A DNA stretch of 64,000 nucleotides from contig NZ_LMSS01000005.1 of the NCBI RefSeq assembly GCF_001429605.1, forward strand, positions 62,001 through 126,000, in the 5' to 3' direction. The DNA is from Phycicoccus sp. Soil802 (GTDB taxonomy: Bacteria > Actinomycetota > Actinomycetes > Actinomycetales > Dermatophilaceae). Shown here in pieces: positions 8,485 through 17,300 of this stretch (positions are counted from its first letter, which is position 1; every line of letters begins with the position of its first letter). The position numbers and the translations under genes are program-made. The notes beneath the pieces are model-generated. The model saw only the letters and a list, made by a program, of their open reading frames with translations, had not been told where the DNA came from and did no database searches.

Positions 8485-8891
8485 CCCTTCCCCCTGACCT
8501 GGCCGCCCTCGGTGACGAGAAGTTCGTCTCCCTCACCACGTTCCGCACGTCCGGCGAGGCCGTGGACACCACCGTGTGGATCGGTCGGGACGGCGACACG
8601 CTGATCGTCACGACCCCGAGCGGCAGCGGGAAGGTCAAGCGGCTGCGGAACGACGAGCGCATCTCCCTGCGCCCCTCGAGCCGCCGGGGCAAGGCCGACA
8701 CCTCGGTGCCACCGGTCGCCGGCGTGGCCGAGGTCGTCGAGGGCCGGGAGGCGATGTACCGGCTCGACTCGGTCATGGGAGCCAAGTACCCCCTCGAGTA
8801 CCGCCTCGTCATGGGAATCGAGCGACTCATCCGCCGTGGCGCACCCGAGCGGGTCATGCTGCGCATCACGGCAGCCGACGAAGCTGCCTGA
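8481..8891 (+). CDS. PPOX-class / F420-dependent flavoenzyme-like protein
   Basis: A 136-residue split-barrel protein of the pyridoxamine 5-phosphate oxidase-like superfamily. The segments FVSLTTFRTSGEAVDTTVWI and GKVKRLRNDERISLRP match the small actinobacterial PPOX class F420-dependent proteins, which bind FMN or F420 and act as oxidoreductases or cofactor-binding proteins. The substrate cannot be read from sequence. The GTG start at 8481 overlaps the TGA of the FHA-FtsK gene (GTGA) with CAGGAG just upstream, so it is translationally coupled to it; whether this reflects a shared function is unknown. Confidence 0.82.
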   Translation: MTLPPDLAALGDEKFVSLTTFRTSGEAVDTTVWIGRDGDTLIVTTPSGSGKVKRLRNDERISLRPSSRRGKADTSVPPVAGVAEVVEGREAMYRLDSVMGAKYPLEYRLVMGIERLIRRGAPERVMLRITAADEAA

Positions 8892-8902
8892 CCCGAGCGG
8901 CC

Positions 8903-8917
8903 TGAGCGAGGCTCAGT
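8903..8917. terminator. weak hairpin between convergent genes
   Basis: CTGAGC-GAG-GCTCAG forms a 6-bp stem between the stop of the PPOX gene and the stop of the opposing membrane-protein gene, overlapping the latter's stop codon. No T-run follows, so termination here is only a possibility. Confidence 0.3.
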
Positions 8918-9329
8918 CTCTGCCGGTGTCCTCCGCCGTGTCGTCGTCCCTCGTGTCCGCCCGGATCGCCGCGAGGATGCCGACCAGGGCGATGACGATG
9001 ACCAGGGCACCGACCAGCCCACGGTCGCTCTGGATGAGGCTCCAGCCGACGGGTAGCAGCAGCGCGTTCCAGACGGCCGTCGGGGTGCTGGGCCAGTTGT
9101 CGCCACGCACCCAGCCGCGAGCGAGTGCGCCGATGCCCACCGCGAAGACGAGGATCAGCAGGGCCGACATCACGACCCGGGTCGCGTCGTCCGAGGAGTC
9201 CTGGGTCAGCTCCCACAGGTAGAACCCGACGAACCCGAGCAGCGCCAGCGCCTGCAGGGCGCAGATGCCAGCCGCGACGGCACGGAACAGGTCGCGCGGA
9301 CGGGACGGGGCAGGGGCCGGACTGGTCAC
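8913..9329 (-). CDS. four-helix integral membrane protein, function unknown
   Basis: A 138-residue protein with about four hydrophobic helices (AAGICALQALALLGFVGFYL; VVMSALLILVFAVGIGAL; VWNALLLPVGWSLIQ; LVGALVIVIALVGILAAI) and an acidic C-terminus (DTRDDDTAEDTGRD). I do not recognise a named family. The GTG start at 9329 is preceded at seven bases by TAGCCT, the leaderless arrangement common in this window; a longer open frame upstream has no protein-like character. It diverges from whiB1 across a 433-bp intergenic region. Confidence 0.75.
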   Translation of the reverse strand: MTSPAPAPSRPRDLFRAVAAGICALQALALLGFVGFYLWELTQDSSDDATRVVMSALLILVFAVGIGALARGWVRGDNWPSTPTAVWNALLLPVGWSLIQSDRGLVGALVIVIALVGILAAIRADTRDDDTAEDTGRD

Positions 9330-9336
9330 GGCACTC

Positions 9337-9342
9337 AGGCTA
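9337..9342 (-). promoter_or_regulatory. -10 element, leaderless membrane-protein gene
   Basis: TAGCCT on the minus strand, seven bases before the GTG at 9329; no ribosome-binding site is present. Confidence 0.5.
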
Positions 9343-9583
9343 GGCCCGGGCGCGGAAGGCGCGCACGCGGCATACCGAGGTCTGCGGGTCGGTCCTGCGC
9401 GCGGGGACGCGTGGTCCGAACTGCATGGAGGTGACGCGGTTCGTCCGACATGTGACCAACACCTCACTGTTACCCCGATGAAATGTCGTGCCGAGGGTGT
9501 CCATTCGAGCGTGGATGCGTCAGGCTGGAACAGAAAGCCGCGGCAACCCGTTGGCAGAAGTGCGTCCACCCCCTCAAACTGGG

Positions 9584-9609
9584 TGCGCACGCGTTTCACC
9601 CTGTGCGCA
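9584..9609 (+). promoter_or_regulatory. inverted repeat, candidate operator of whiB1
   Basis: TGCGCAC (9584-9590) and GTGCGCA (9603-9609) are perfect inverted arms separated by 12 bases. They end 11 bases before a TAGTGT hexamer (9621-9626) that could serve as the whiB1 -10 element. Placement over the -35 region suits a dimeric regulator; the protein is unknown. Confidence 0.4.
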
Positions 9610-9762
9610 ACTGGGTCGGCTAGTGTTTGCCGTTGGCCCCTGACCAGCTCAGGCGCACGACCCCCTGCACACCCCCGCAATGACGCGTCCGTGCTGTGAG
9701 GTCCGCACCCCAGGGCCCACACCGCGCGGATGCGACCCCCTGCACTACAAGGAGCACCCTTC

Positions 9763-10011
9763 ATGGATTGGCGCGATCGCGCTGCCTGCCTCGACGAGGA
9801 CCCCGAGCTGTTCTTCCCGATTGGGAACACCGGCCCGGCCATCCTCCAGATCGAGGAGGCCAAGGCCGTCTGCCGGCGATGCACCGTCGTCGACGTCTGC
9901 CTGAAGTGGGCCATCGAGTCCGGCCAGGACGCCGGCGTCTGGGGCGGCATGTCCGAGGACGAGCGCCGCGCCCTCAAGCGTCGCAACGCCCGCGCCCGCC
10001 GCGCCGGCTGA
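9763..10011 (+). CDS. whiB1: WhiB-family iron-sulfur transcription factor, WhiB1/WblE type
   Basis: An 82-residue protein with the four cluster-ligand cysteines C9, C37, C40 and C46 (CRRC plus flanking Cys), the GVWGG turn (58-62) and a basic tail KRRNARARR for DNA contact. The N-terminus MDWRDRAACLDEDPELFFP and the MSEDERRALKRRN segment match WhiB1/WblE, the essential [4Fe-4S] nitric-oxide-responsive regulator that binds the primary sigma factor. The start is the ATG with AAGGAG nine bases upstream. The long leader and the inverted repeat upstream suggest regulated expression. Confidence 0.95.
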   Translation: MDWRDRAACLDEDPELFFPIGNTGPAILQIEEAKAVCRRCTVVDVCLKWAIESGQDAGVWGGMSEDERRALKRRNARARRAG

Positions 10012-10040
10012 CCGAGCCCACGGGTTCACCAGGCTCAGGC

Positions 10041-10058
10041 CGCCGACCCCCGTCGGCG
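10041..10058 (+). terminator. hairpin after whiB1
   Basis: CGCCGAC-CCCC-GTCGGCG, a perfect 7-bp stem with a 4-base loop, lies between the stop codons of whiB1 and the convergent kinase gene. No T-tract, as is common for actinobacterial terminators; it could act in both directions. Confidence 0.5.
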
Positions 10059-10099
10059 AACCCCGCACCACCACAACTCAAGACGACCGGGATCCCGCC

Positions 10100-11593
10100 T
10101 CAGGCGGAGTCCCTCCCCAGTGGTCGAAGCCGCGCGATGAAACGCACCCGCGTACCGCGCGGCTTTGCTGCGTCCCAGGCGATCCGGCCGCGCAGGTCCT
10201 GCACGAGCGACTGCACGATCTGGGTGCCGAGCCCCGACCCGCCCGGCTTGAAGTCGGCGGGCAGGCCCGCGCCGTCGTCGGTGATCGTCACCGTGAGCAG
10301 CTCGTCGCCGCGGTCGTCGGCCGACCGCTCCGCCTCGATGTCCACGGTGCCGCCACCGGTCTCGGCGAGGCCGTGCTCGACGGCGTTCTGCACCAGCTCG
10401 GAGAGCACCATCGCGAGCGCCGTCGCGTCCTCGGCGCGCAGCGTGCCGAACGACCCCCGCACCTGGGAGGTGATCGGGTGCTCGACCTTGGCGACCTCGG
10501 TGATCGCCTGCAGCCCGCGCACCGCGATGTCGTCGAAGTCCACCAGCTCGTCGAAACCCTGGCTCAGCGTCTCGTGCACCAGCGCGATCACCCCGACGCG
10601 ACGGACCGCCTCGTCCAGCGCCGCCCGGCCGGCCTCCCCCTCGGGGAGCCGCCGGGCCTGCAGCCGCAGCAACGCCGCGACGGTCTGGAGGTTGTTCTTC
10701 ACCCGGTGGTGGATCTCGCGGATCGTCGCGTCCTTGGTGAGCAGCTCGAGCTCGCGCCGACGCAGCTCGGACACGTCGCGCAGGAGCAGCAGCGCCCCGA
10801 CCCGGATGCCGCCCTCGGTGATCGGGATGGCGCGCATCGAGACGCTCGCCCCACGTGAGGTGACCTCGGTGCGCCACGGGGCCCGGCCGGTCACCACCAG
10901 GGCCAGGGACTCGTCGACCGGCGACTCGTCACGCAGGAGGTCGGCGACCACCTTGGCCAGCAGCTCCCCGATGACGTCGCCGACGTGGCCGAGCCGGTGG
11001 ACGGCGGAGAGCGCGTTGGGGCTGGCGTAGGACACGATGCCGTTGACGTCGAGGCGCATGACGCCATCACCGACCCGCGGCGCACCACGCCGCTGACCAG
11101 TCGGGGCGGAGCTGTTGGGGAACTCGCCCGCCGCGATCATCCGCGCCAGCGCGTCGGCGAGGGCCTGATAGGTCAGCTCGAGCCGGCTCGGCGTCCGCAT
11201 CGCCGCAAGATTGGTATGCCGCGTGATCACCGCGAGCGCGCGCCCCTCCCGCACGACGGGGATGGCCTCCTCGCGGACTGGCATGTCGTCGCGGAAGATC
11301 GGGTCCTTCTCGCGCACGATCCGCTGGTCGAGGTAGGCCTGGTCGAGCAGCGACTGCCGGCCACGGTGGGTCCGGCGACCGACGACGTCCTCGAAGAACA
11401 CCATCTGGCCGGTGGTGGGCCGCACGTGCGCGACCGCCAGCCAGCCCTCGAGGCCACCCGGCACCCACAGCACGAGGTCGCCGAAGGAGAGGTCCGAGAT
11501 CAGCTGCCAGTCACCGACGAGCAGCTGCAGCCACTCGACCTCTGCGGGGGCGAGGTCGGTGGCGGACTGGAGCACCTCGTTGAGGGTGGGCAC
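10100..11593 (-). CDS. pdtaS: PdtaS-type sensor histidine kinase
   Basis: A 497-residue cytosolic kinase with no membrane helix. An N-terminal GAF-like H_kinase_N domain (about 10-150) is followed by a PAS domain (about 165-285), a HisKA_2 helix with phospho-acceptor motif EIHHRVKNNLQTVAALLRL (about 295-315) and an ATPase domain (LSELVQNAVEHG, DDGAGLP, GSGLGTQIV). This order matches PdtaS (Rv3220c type), which phosphorylates the ANTAR regulator PdtaR; no PdtaR gene is in the window. The GTG start is supported by TAGGCT exactly six bases upstream on the minus strand, again leaderless. In actinobacteria PdtaS often lies near WhiB1, as here. Confidence 0.9.
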   Translation of the reverse strand: MPTLNEVLQSATDLAPAEVEWLQLLVGDWQLISDLSFGDLVLWVPGGLEGWLAVAHVRPTTGQMVFFEDVVGRRTHRGRQSLLDQAYLDQRIVREKDPIFRDDMPVREEAIPVVREGRALAVITRHTNLAAMRTPSRLELTYQALADALARMIAAGEFPNSSAPTGQRRGAPRVGDGVMRLDVNGIVSYASPNALSAVHRLGHVGDVIGELLAKVVADLLRDESPVDESLALVVTGRAPWRTEVTSRGASVSMRAIPITEGGIRVGALLLLRDVSELRRRELELLTKDATIREIHHRVKNNLQTVAALLRLQARRLPEGEAGRAALDEAVRRVGVIALVHETLSQGFDELVDFDDIAVRGLQAITEVAKVEHPITSQVRGSFGTLRAEDATALAMVLSELVQNAVEHGLAETGGGTVDIEAERSADDRGDELLTVTITDDGAGLPADFKPGGSGLGTQIVQSLVQDLRGRIAWDAAKPRGTRVRFIARLRPLGRDSA

Positions 11594-11599
11594 GCGGGA

Positions 11600-11605
11600 A
11601 GCCTA
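11600..11605 (-). promoter_or_regulatory. -10 element, leaderless pdtaS
   Basis: TAGGCT on the minus strand, six bases before the GTG at 11593. Confidence 0.5.
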
Positions 11606-11670
11606 ATAGCGGGCACGGAGCGGGCTGTTCGACGGGTGGGCGGCACCTGTCTGCGGCGCCGATCGTGCAC

Positions 11671-11676
11671 GACACT
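11671..11676 (+). promoter_or_regulatory. possible -10 element, cyclic-nucleotide-binding protein
   Basis: GACACT lies six bases before the GTG at 11683. It matches only the A and final T of TANNNT, so it is weaker than the others, but its spacing favours the 11683 start over the GTG at 11665. Confidence 0.35.
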
Positions 11677-11682
11677 GGGTCG

Positions 11683-12234
11683 GTGACCGACTTGCTGCGT
11701 CTCGCCGCCGACCTGCCGTCGGAAACCGTCGACGCCGGTGACGTGCTCATCGCAGAGGGCTCACCCGCCGGACGGATGCTGGTGCTGGTGTCCGGCTCGG
11801 TCGTCATCGAGCACGACGGGGTGCCCTTCGCACGCATCGACTCCCCCGGCGCGGTGTTCGGGGAGATGTCCGCCGTGCTGGGTCGCACCGCGACGGCGAC
11901 GGTCCGCGCGGTCGAGGACGTCGTGGTGCACGTCGTCGAGGACCCGCTCGACTTCCTGTCCGAGCGACCGGGAGCAGCGCTCGCCGTCCTGCGGACCACT
12001 GCCTCGCGCCTGGATGGGATGACGCACTACCTCGTCGACGTGAAGAGGCAGTTCGCCGACCAAGCCGGTCACCTGGGGCTGGTCGACCAGATCCTCGACG
12101 TGCTCGTCCACCACCAGGGCCCGGCGGCCCGCACCGGCTCCGCGCGCGACCCCGAGGGCGACCACCACGGCGACGACGCCGGTGGCCACCGCGATGACCA
12201 CGAGCACCCGTCAGGCGAGGCTGAGCAGCTCTGA
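11683..12234 (+). CDS. cyclic-nucleotide-binding domain protein with acidic/His-rich tail
   Basis: A 183-residue protein. Residues about 10-110 form a Crp-type cNMP-binding domain (EGSPAGRMLVLVSGSVVI, GAVFGEMSAVLGRTATATV), including the FGE..... RTATATV phosphate-binding cassette. There is no helix-turn-helix. A helical middle is followed by a tail rich in Asp, Glu and His (about 155-183, with DHHGDD and HRDDHEH). It is probably a soluble sensor for cAMP or a related nucleotide, not a DNA-binding Crp. Its 3' end overlaps the opposing metallophosphoesterase gene by 24 bases. A GTG at 11665 is an alternative start six codons upstream. Confidence 0.8.
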   Translation: MTDLLRLAADLPSETVDAGDVLIAEGSPAGRMLVLVSGSVVIEHDGVPFARIDSPGAVFGEMSAVLGRTATATVRAVEDVVVHVVEDPLDFLSERPGAALAVLRTTASRLDGMTHYLVDVKRQFADQAGHLGLVDQILDVLVHHQGPAARTGSARDPEGDHHGDDAGGHRDDHEHPSGEAEQL

Positions 12235-12930
12235 GTCGAAGACGCCGAACCAGGTCGCGGTGGCGGCATCGGTGTCGAGGGTGATGTGCGCCGGCACCTT
12301 GCCGATCTGCTTGCCCGCGTTGAAGACCCACGTGTCACCGAGCCGGGCGTGCCACGAGCCGCCCTTGGCCCACGGCGCCTGGTGGATGTGCCCGCAGAGC
12401 ACCACGTCAGGGCCGTGCAGCGCGATCCAGGCGGCCAGCTCCTCGTCGGGGAAGGTCCGGCGGCCGTCGAAGCAGAGCGGCGTCCCCGCGGGCGGGGCGT
12501 GGTAGAGCCACACCCAGCGGGCCGGGCGGTCGACCGCAGCGGCGGCGAGCTGGGCAGCCACCTCGTCACGGGTCACCGGGCCGTCCCACCAGGGGCAGAC
12601 GGTGAAGCGGGTGTCGCCGAGGTCGACACTGGTGCCGTCGACGTGCACCGACTCGGGCTGGGGCAGCCGCAGCCACGCGGCCACCTGCTCACCGTGCGCC
12701 CCCGGCCCGTCCAGGTCGTGGTTGCCGGAGGCGACGAGGACCGTGCCCCGGGCCGCGAGGAGCGCGAGGTAGCGGGTCAGCACCACGGTCTGGACCGCGT
12801 GCGGCACCGGGCTGACGACATCGGCCAGGTCACCGACCACGGCGACCACGTCCACGTCGGAAGCCGCCTCCACGAGCCAGTCGTAGTGCGGCAGCCGGTA
12901 GTGCAGGTCCGACACCACGAGGATCCGCAT
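12211..12930 (-). CDS. metallophosphoesterase
   Basis: A 239-residue calcineurin-like phosphoesterase. The dinuclear-metal motifs are complete: VSDLHYR (residues 5-11), VVGDLAD, ASGNHDLDGPG, a conserved YHAPP and the C-terminal LCGHIHQAPW. Such enzymes hydrolyse phosphomonoesters or diesters, in some cases cyclic nucleotides. The convergent neighbour binds cyclic nucleotides, but a functional link is only a guess. The ATG at 12930 follows AAGGATCAGG; longer upstream frames look spurious. The last 24 bases overlap the neighbour's 3' end in antisense. Confidence 0.85.
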   Translation of the reverse strand: MRILVVSDLHYRLPHYDWLVEAASDVDVVAVVGDLADVVSPVPHAVQTVVLTRYLALLAARGTVLVASGNHDLDGPGAHGEQVAAWLRLPQPESVHVDGTSVDLGDTRFTVCPWWDGPVTRDEVAAQLAAAAVDRPARWVWLYHAPPAGTPLCFDGRRTFPDEELAAWIALHGPDVVLCGHIHQAPWAKGGSWHARLGDTWVFNAGKQIGKVPAHITLDTDAATATWFGVFDSELLSLA

Positions 12931-13020
12931 GGCCTGATCCTTGCGGGTCGACCCCCCTCGGCGCGCCCCCGGTGTCACCCGCTGGACCGTGCTGTCCGAT
13001 ATGCCCAGCTGGTGACCCGA

Positions 13021-13731
13021 TCAGTCGACGTGAACGCTGTCGCCCACGGTGATCGTGCCCGGCTGGAGCACCGACGCGTAGATCCCCGCGTTGAGGTCGT
13101 GGTGGTCGCTGATCGCCTTGAGCATGCCCGGGCGCTCGGCCAGGTCCACCTGCGCGACCCCCACCATCCGGCACCGCTCGATCGCCTCGGTCACGCGCAG
13201 CCGCACCGTGCCGATGGTGACCTCGCGCCCGATCCACGACTCCTCGGCATACGGCTCGGTCGTGGTGACGACGAGGTTCGCGCGCAGGTGCCGTGGGTCG
13301 AGAGGGCGTCCGTCGCCCTCGTGCCGACCGAGCTCGGCGAGCGTCGCGCTGCCCACGAGCGAGAAGGTCGCAGCGTCCTGGTGCGGCACCTCACCCTCCT
13401 GCCGCACGGTGACCGGCTGTCCGAAGTGGCGCGACACGGTGGCGTCCGCGCCGTCCCGCCCCAGCGTGACCTCCGAGCCGTCCGGCAGGGTGACCACGGT
13501 GTCGGCGGCCCGCTGCGCCGCGACCAGCTCGAAGACCGGGTCCATCCTGCGGAAGCGCCGTGAGTGCTTGCCGCTGGCGAGCTTGCCGTCCGCCGCGTAG
13601 ACCGCCCACGCGCGGTCGCCGACCAGCCCGGTCGGGCCGACCTCGACCGAGGTGAGGGTCTCCCCGCCCATCGACTTGACCGGGTAGCGGGTCACGAGCA
13701 GGACCTGCGGTTGCGTCGTCTGGTCGGCCAC
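13021..13731 (-). CDS. MOSC domain protein
   Basis: A 236-residue protein with the N-terminal MOSC_N beta barrel (VTRYPVKSMGGETL, GLVGDRAWAVYAADGKLASGK in two stretches) and the C-terminal MOSC domain (RHLRANLVV, EAIERCRMVGVAQ) with the conserved Cys that binds the molybdenum cofactor in this family. These proteins act in molybdopterin-dependent reduction or as sulfurcarriers; the substrate is unknown. The GTG start at 13731 lies six bases after TACAGT on the minus strand, so the long apparent upstream extension is rejected. Confidence 0.88.
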   Translation of the reverse strand: MADQTTQPQVLLVTRYPVKSMGGETLTSVEVGPTGLVGDRAWAVYAADGKLASGKHSRRFRRMDPVFELVAAQRAADTVVTLPDGSEVTLGRDGADATVSRHFGQPVTVRQEGEVPHQDAATFSLVGSATLAELGRHEGDGRPLDPRHLRANLVVTTTEPYAEESWIGREVTIGTVRLRVTEAIERCRMVGVAQVDLAERPGMLKAISDHHDLNAGIYASVLQPGTITVGDSVHVD

Positions 13732-13737
13732 GCGCTC

Positions 13738-13743
13738 ACTGTA
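13738..13743 (-). promoter_or_regulatory. -10 element, leaderless MOSC gene
   Basis: TACAGT on the minus strand, six bases before GTG 13731; a near-consensus -10. Confidence 0.55.
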
Positions 13744-13781
13744 TCCGCGCGGTTTCGCCCCACTCCGGACCGGTTTCGTCC

Positions 13782-13787
13782 TACCCT
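13782..13787 (+). promoter_or_regulatory. -10 element, leaderless Pro-rich protein gene
   Basis: TACCCT ends eight bases before the ATG at 13796; no Shine-Dalgarno sequence is present. Confidence 0.4.
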
Positions 13788-13795
13788 CGGCGACC

Positions 13796-14269
13796 ATGAC
13801 CGTGCCACCGTCCCAGCCACCCGTGCCACCCGTGCCACCCGGGCCACCCGGGCCACCCGGCCAGTCGATGCCGCCGGCCCCGCCGTCGCAGCCCGCCGTG
13901 GGCACGATCCGGCTGACCATCCAGGGGTCCATCTGGACGGCCAACGCCATCACCCCGCGGGTGCGGATCAACGGCTACCCGGTGCCGTCGCGCTACGGCG
14001 TGCAGGACCTGCCGGTCTACGCCGGGCCGAATCACCTCGACATCGACACGCAGTGGATGCGCACCTACGGCCAGGCCTGGATCGACACGAGCGTGGCGCC
14101 CGGGCAGGTGGTCGAGGTCTGGTACGCCTCGCCGGTGCACCAGTTCGCGCGCGGCAACATCGGCTTCACGAAGCAGCCCCGCCCGGGCACGGGCTGCCTG
14201 TGGGTGGGCCTGGCCGCCGTCGCCGTCTTCTGCGTCCTCGCCCTGCTGGCCGACGTGCTCGCCGGCTGA
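13796..14269 (+). CDS. Pro-rich, C-terminally anchored protein, function unknown
   Basis: A 157-residue protein in three parts. Residues 1-34 are Pro/Gly-rich, built from PPV and PPG triplets coded by a 9-bp tandem repeat. Residues about 36-120 look like a small beta-sandwich (GTIRLTIQGSIW, RINGYPVPSRYGVQ). One hydrophobic helix follows near the end (CLWVGLAAVAVFCVLALLAD). With no signal peptide and a C-terminal helix, the beta domain most likely faces the cytoplasm. I do not recognise the family. Confidence 0.72.
   Translation: MTVPPSQPPVPPVPPGPPGPPGQSMPPAPPSQPAVGTIRLTIQGSIWTANAITPRVRINGYPVPSRYGVQDLPVYAGPNHLDIDTQWMRTYGQAWIDTSVAPGQVVEVWYASPVHQFARGNIGFTKQPRPGTGCLWVGLAAVAVFCVLALLADVLAG
13817..13861 (+). 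repeat. 9-bp tandem repeat coding for Pro-Pro-Val/Gly
   Basis: Five adjacent units of CCACCC followed by GTG, GTG, GGG, GGG and GGC. They lie in frame and make the Pro-rich N-terminus of the neighbouring protein. Confidence 0.8.
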
Positions 14270-14319
14270 CGCGACACTCGCCGACTGACGCGACACCTGA
14301 CCGCCAGGAGACTCGACCG

Positions 14320-17300
14320 CTAGGACGTCGCCGCCCCCGAGCGGATCACCGAGCGCAGCGTGCGCAGGGCGACCGACAGCGCCGCGATGTTCGGCTTGTC
14401 GAGCCGCTCGATGCCGCTGAGCGCCGTCTTGGCCCGGGCCAGGCTCTCGGCGTTGGCCTTGGCCCACTCGTCGTACCGCGCCAGCGGCGTGGCACCCGAG
14501 GTCGACGCGTCGATGACGGAGCGCACGAGGCTCTCCAGCACGGCGTACAGGTCGTCGCGGAGGGCACCACGCGCCAAGGCGTCCCACCGGTCGTCACGCG
14601 GCAGGTTGGTGACCCGGGTGAGCATGCCGTCGATCCCGAACCGCTCCGAGAGCACGAAGTAGAGCGGTGCCACGTCGGCGGGCGACTCGCCCGTGTCGGT
14701 GGCGATGTCGACGATGTCGAGCAGCGAGAACTGGTCGAGCAGGCTCGCCGAGCGCAGGGCGAGGTCCTCGGGCACACCGAGCTTCTCGAGCCCGGAGGCG
14801 TTGTGCTGCAGCCGCTTCAGCTCGGCGCCCTTGAGCAGGTCGGTGATCTGGGGAGCGAACTCACGGACCACCGCACCGAAGCGCGTCACCTCGTTGGCGA
14901 CGTCGAGCCGCGACGGGCGTGAGGTGAGGAACCAGCGCATCGAGCGGTCGATCAGCCGTCGGAACTCGAGGTAGAGCTGGCTCTGCACGTCGGTGGACAC
15001 CACGTTGTCGAGCGCCTCGACCTCGTGCACGAAGCTCGGCAGGTCGAAGATCTCGCGGCAGACCACGAAGGCGCGCGCGATCTGCTCCGGGGTCGCGCCG
15101 GTCTCCTCCATCGCCCGGAACGCGAACGTGATGCCGCCCCGGTTGACCATCGAGTTGACCACCGAGTTGGTGATGATCTCGCGACGCAGCGGGTGCTGGG
15201 CCAGCTCGCCGGCGAACTGCTCGCGCAGGGCCGCCGGGAAGTAGTTGGTCAGGGTTGCCTGGAACCACGGGTCGTCGGGCAGCTCGGACGGCAGCAGGTC
15301 CTCCTTGAGGGCCAGCTTGGCGTAGGCCACCAGCACCGAGAACTCCGGCGACTTCAGGCCGAGGCCGTCGGCGAAGCGCCGGTCGATCTCGGTGTCGGTC
15401 GGCAGGAACTCCAGCGCCCGGTCGAGGTCGCCGCGCTCCTCCAGCCAGTGGATCAGCCGCTGGTGGACGGGAAGCATCGGGTGCTCCTGGGCCCGGGCGT
15501 TGCCCAGCAGGACGTTCTGCTCGTAGTTGTCGCGCAGCACCTGCGCGGCGACGTCGTCGGTCATCGACGCGAGCAGGGTGTTGCGCTGCTTGAGCGTCAT
15601 GTCACCGCCCTTGACCAGGGAGGTGAGCAGGATCTTGATGTTCACCTCGTGGTCGGAGGTGTCGACGCCCGCGGAGTTGTCGATGGCGTCGGTGTTGACC
15701 CGCACGCCGTGCAGGGCCGCCTCGATGCGGCCGAGCTGGCTGAGCCCGAGGTTGCCGCCCTCACCGACCACCTTGCAGCGCAGCTGGGCACCGTCGACGC
15801 GGATCGCGTCGTTGGCGCGGTCGCCGATGTCGGTGCTGCTCTCGCCGGCCGACTTCACGTAGGTGCCGATGCCGCCGTTCCAGAGCAGGTCGACCGGCGC
15901 CTGCAGGATCGCCTTCATCAGCTCTGCTGGAGTCATCGACGTGGCGCTCTTGGGCAGCCCCAGCGCCGCGGTCATCTCGGGGGTGATGGCGATCGACTTG
16001 AGCGAGCGGTCGAAGACCCCACCACCGGTCGAGATGAGCGAGGTGTCGTAGTCGGCCCACGAGGAGCGCGGCAGGTCGAACAACCGCTGGCGCTCCGGGA
16101 AGCTCGTCGCCGCAACGGGATCCGGGTCGACGAAGATGTGGCGGTGGTCGAACGCGGCGACCAGTCGGATGTGCTCGGACAGCAGCATGCCGTTGCCGAA
16201 GACGTCGCCGGACATGTCGCCGATGCCGACTGCGGTGAAGTCCTGGGTCTGCGTGTCGTGACCCATCTCGCGGAAGTGCCGCTTGACCGACTCCCACGCG
16301 CCGCGGGCCGTGATACCCATCGCCTTGTGGTCGTAGCCGGCCGAGCCGCCCGAGGCGAACCCGTCGTCGAGCCAGAAGCCGTAGGACTGTGCGACCCCGT
16401 TGGCGATGTCGGAGAAGGTCGCCGTGCCCTTGTCGGCCGCCACCACGAGGTAGGAGTCGTCGGGGTCGTGCCGCACCACCGAGGGAGGCGGCACGATCTT
16501 CGAGCCGTCGCGGTTGTCGGTGAGGTCGAGCAGCCCGGAGATGAAGACCTTGTAGGAGCCGATGCCCTCGGCGAGCCACGCGTCCCGGTCGACCGTGGGG
16601 TCGGGCAGCTGCTTGGCGTAGAACCCGCCCTTGGAGCCGGTCGGCACGATGACGGCGTTCTTGACCATCTGCGCCTTGACCAGGCCGAGCACCTCGGTGC
16701 GGAAGTCCTCGCGGCGGTCGGACCAGCGCAGCCCTCCACGAGCCACCGGCCCGAAGCGCAGGTGCACGCCTTCGACGCGCGGCGAGTAGACGAAGATCTC
16801 GAACTGCGGCCGCGGGGCCGGCAGGTCGGGCACCTTCTTCGGGTTGAGCTTGATCGAGACGTAGGTCTTGGCAGCCCCTGCGGAGTCCGCCTGGTAGAAG
16901 TTCGTCCGCAGCGTCGCCGTGATCACCCCGAGGAACGCCCGGATGATCCGGTCGTGGTCGAGGCTCTTCACCTCGTCGAGGTCCTTGGTGATCTGGTCGC
17001 ACAACGCGCCCTGCTCGGCCTCGCGCTCGGGACCGGCCGCACCGGCATACCGGCTCGGGTCGAACCGGGCCTCGAAGAGGGCCACCAGCTTCGCGGCCAG
17101 CCGCAGGTTGGAGACCAGCGCCGACTCGACGTAGTCCTGGGAGAACGTCGAACCGGTCTGGCGCAGGTACTTCGCGACGGTGCGCAGGATGACGACCTGT
17201 CGCCAGGTCAGCCCGGCACCGAGGACGAGGGCGTTGAAGCCGTCGGACTCGGCCTCGCCCCGCCACACGGCGCCCACCGCGTCCTGGAACAGCTCACGGA

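Larger units (their letters stand above)
9330..9762. other. long intergenic region upstream of whiB1
   Basis: The longest gene-free stretch in the window (433 bp). It holds the TAGCCT element of the divergent membrane-protein gene (9342-9337), a GCGGCATAC motif (9367-9375), a 7-bp inverted repeat (9584-9609), a plausible whiB1 -10 element TAGTGT (9621-9626) and a leader of about 130 bases before whiB1. Open frames across it have no recognisable protein character. Confidence 0.6.
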
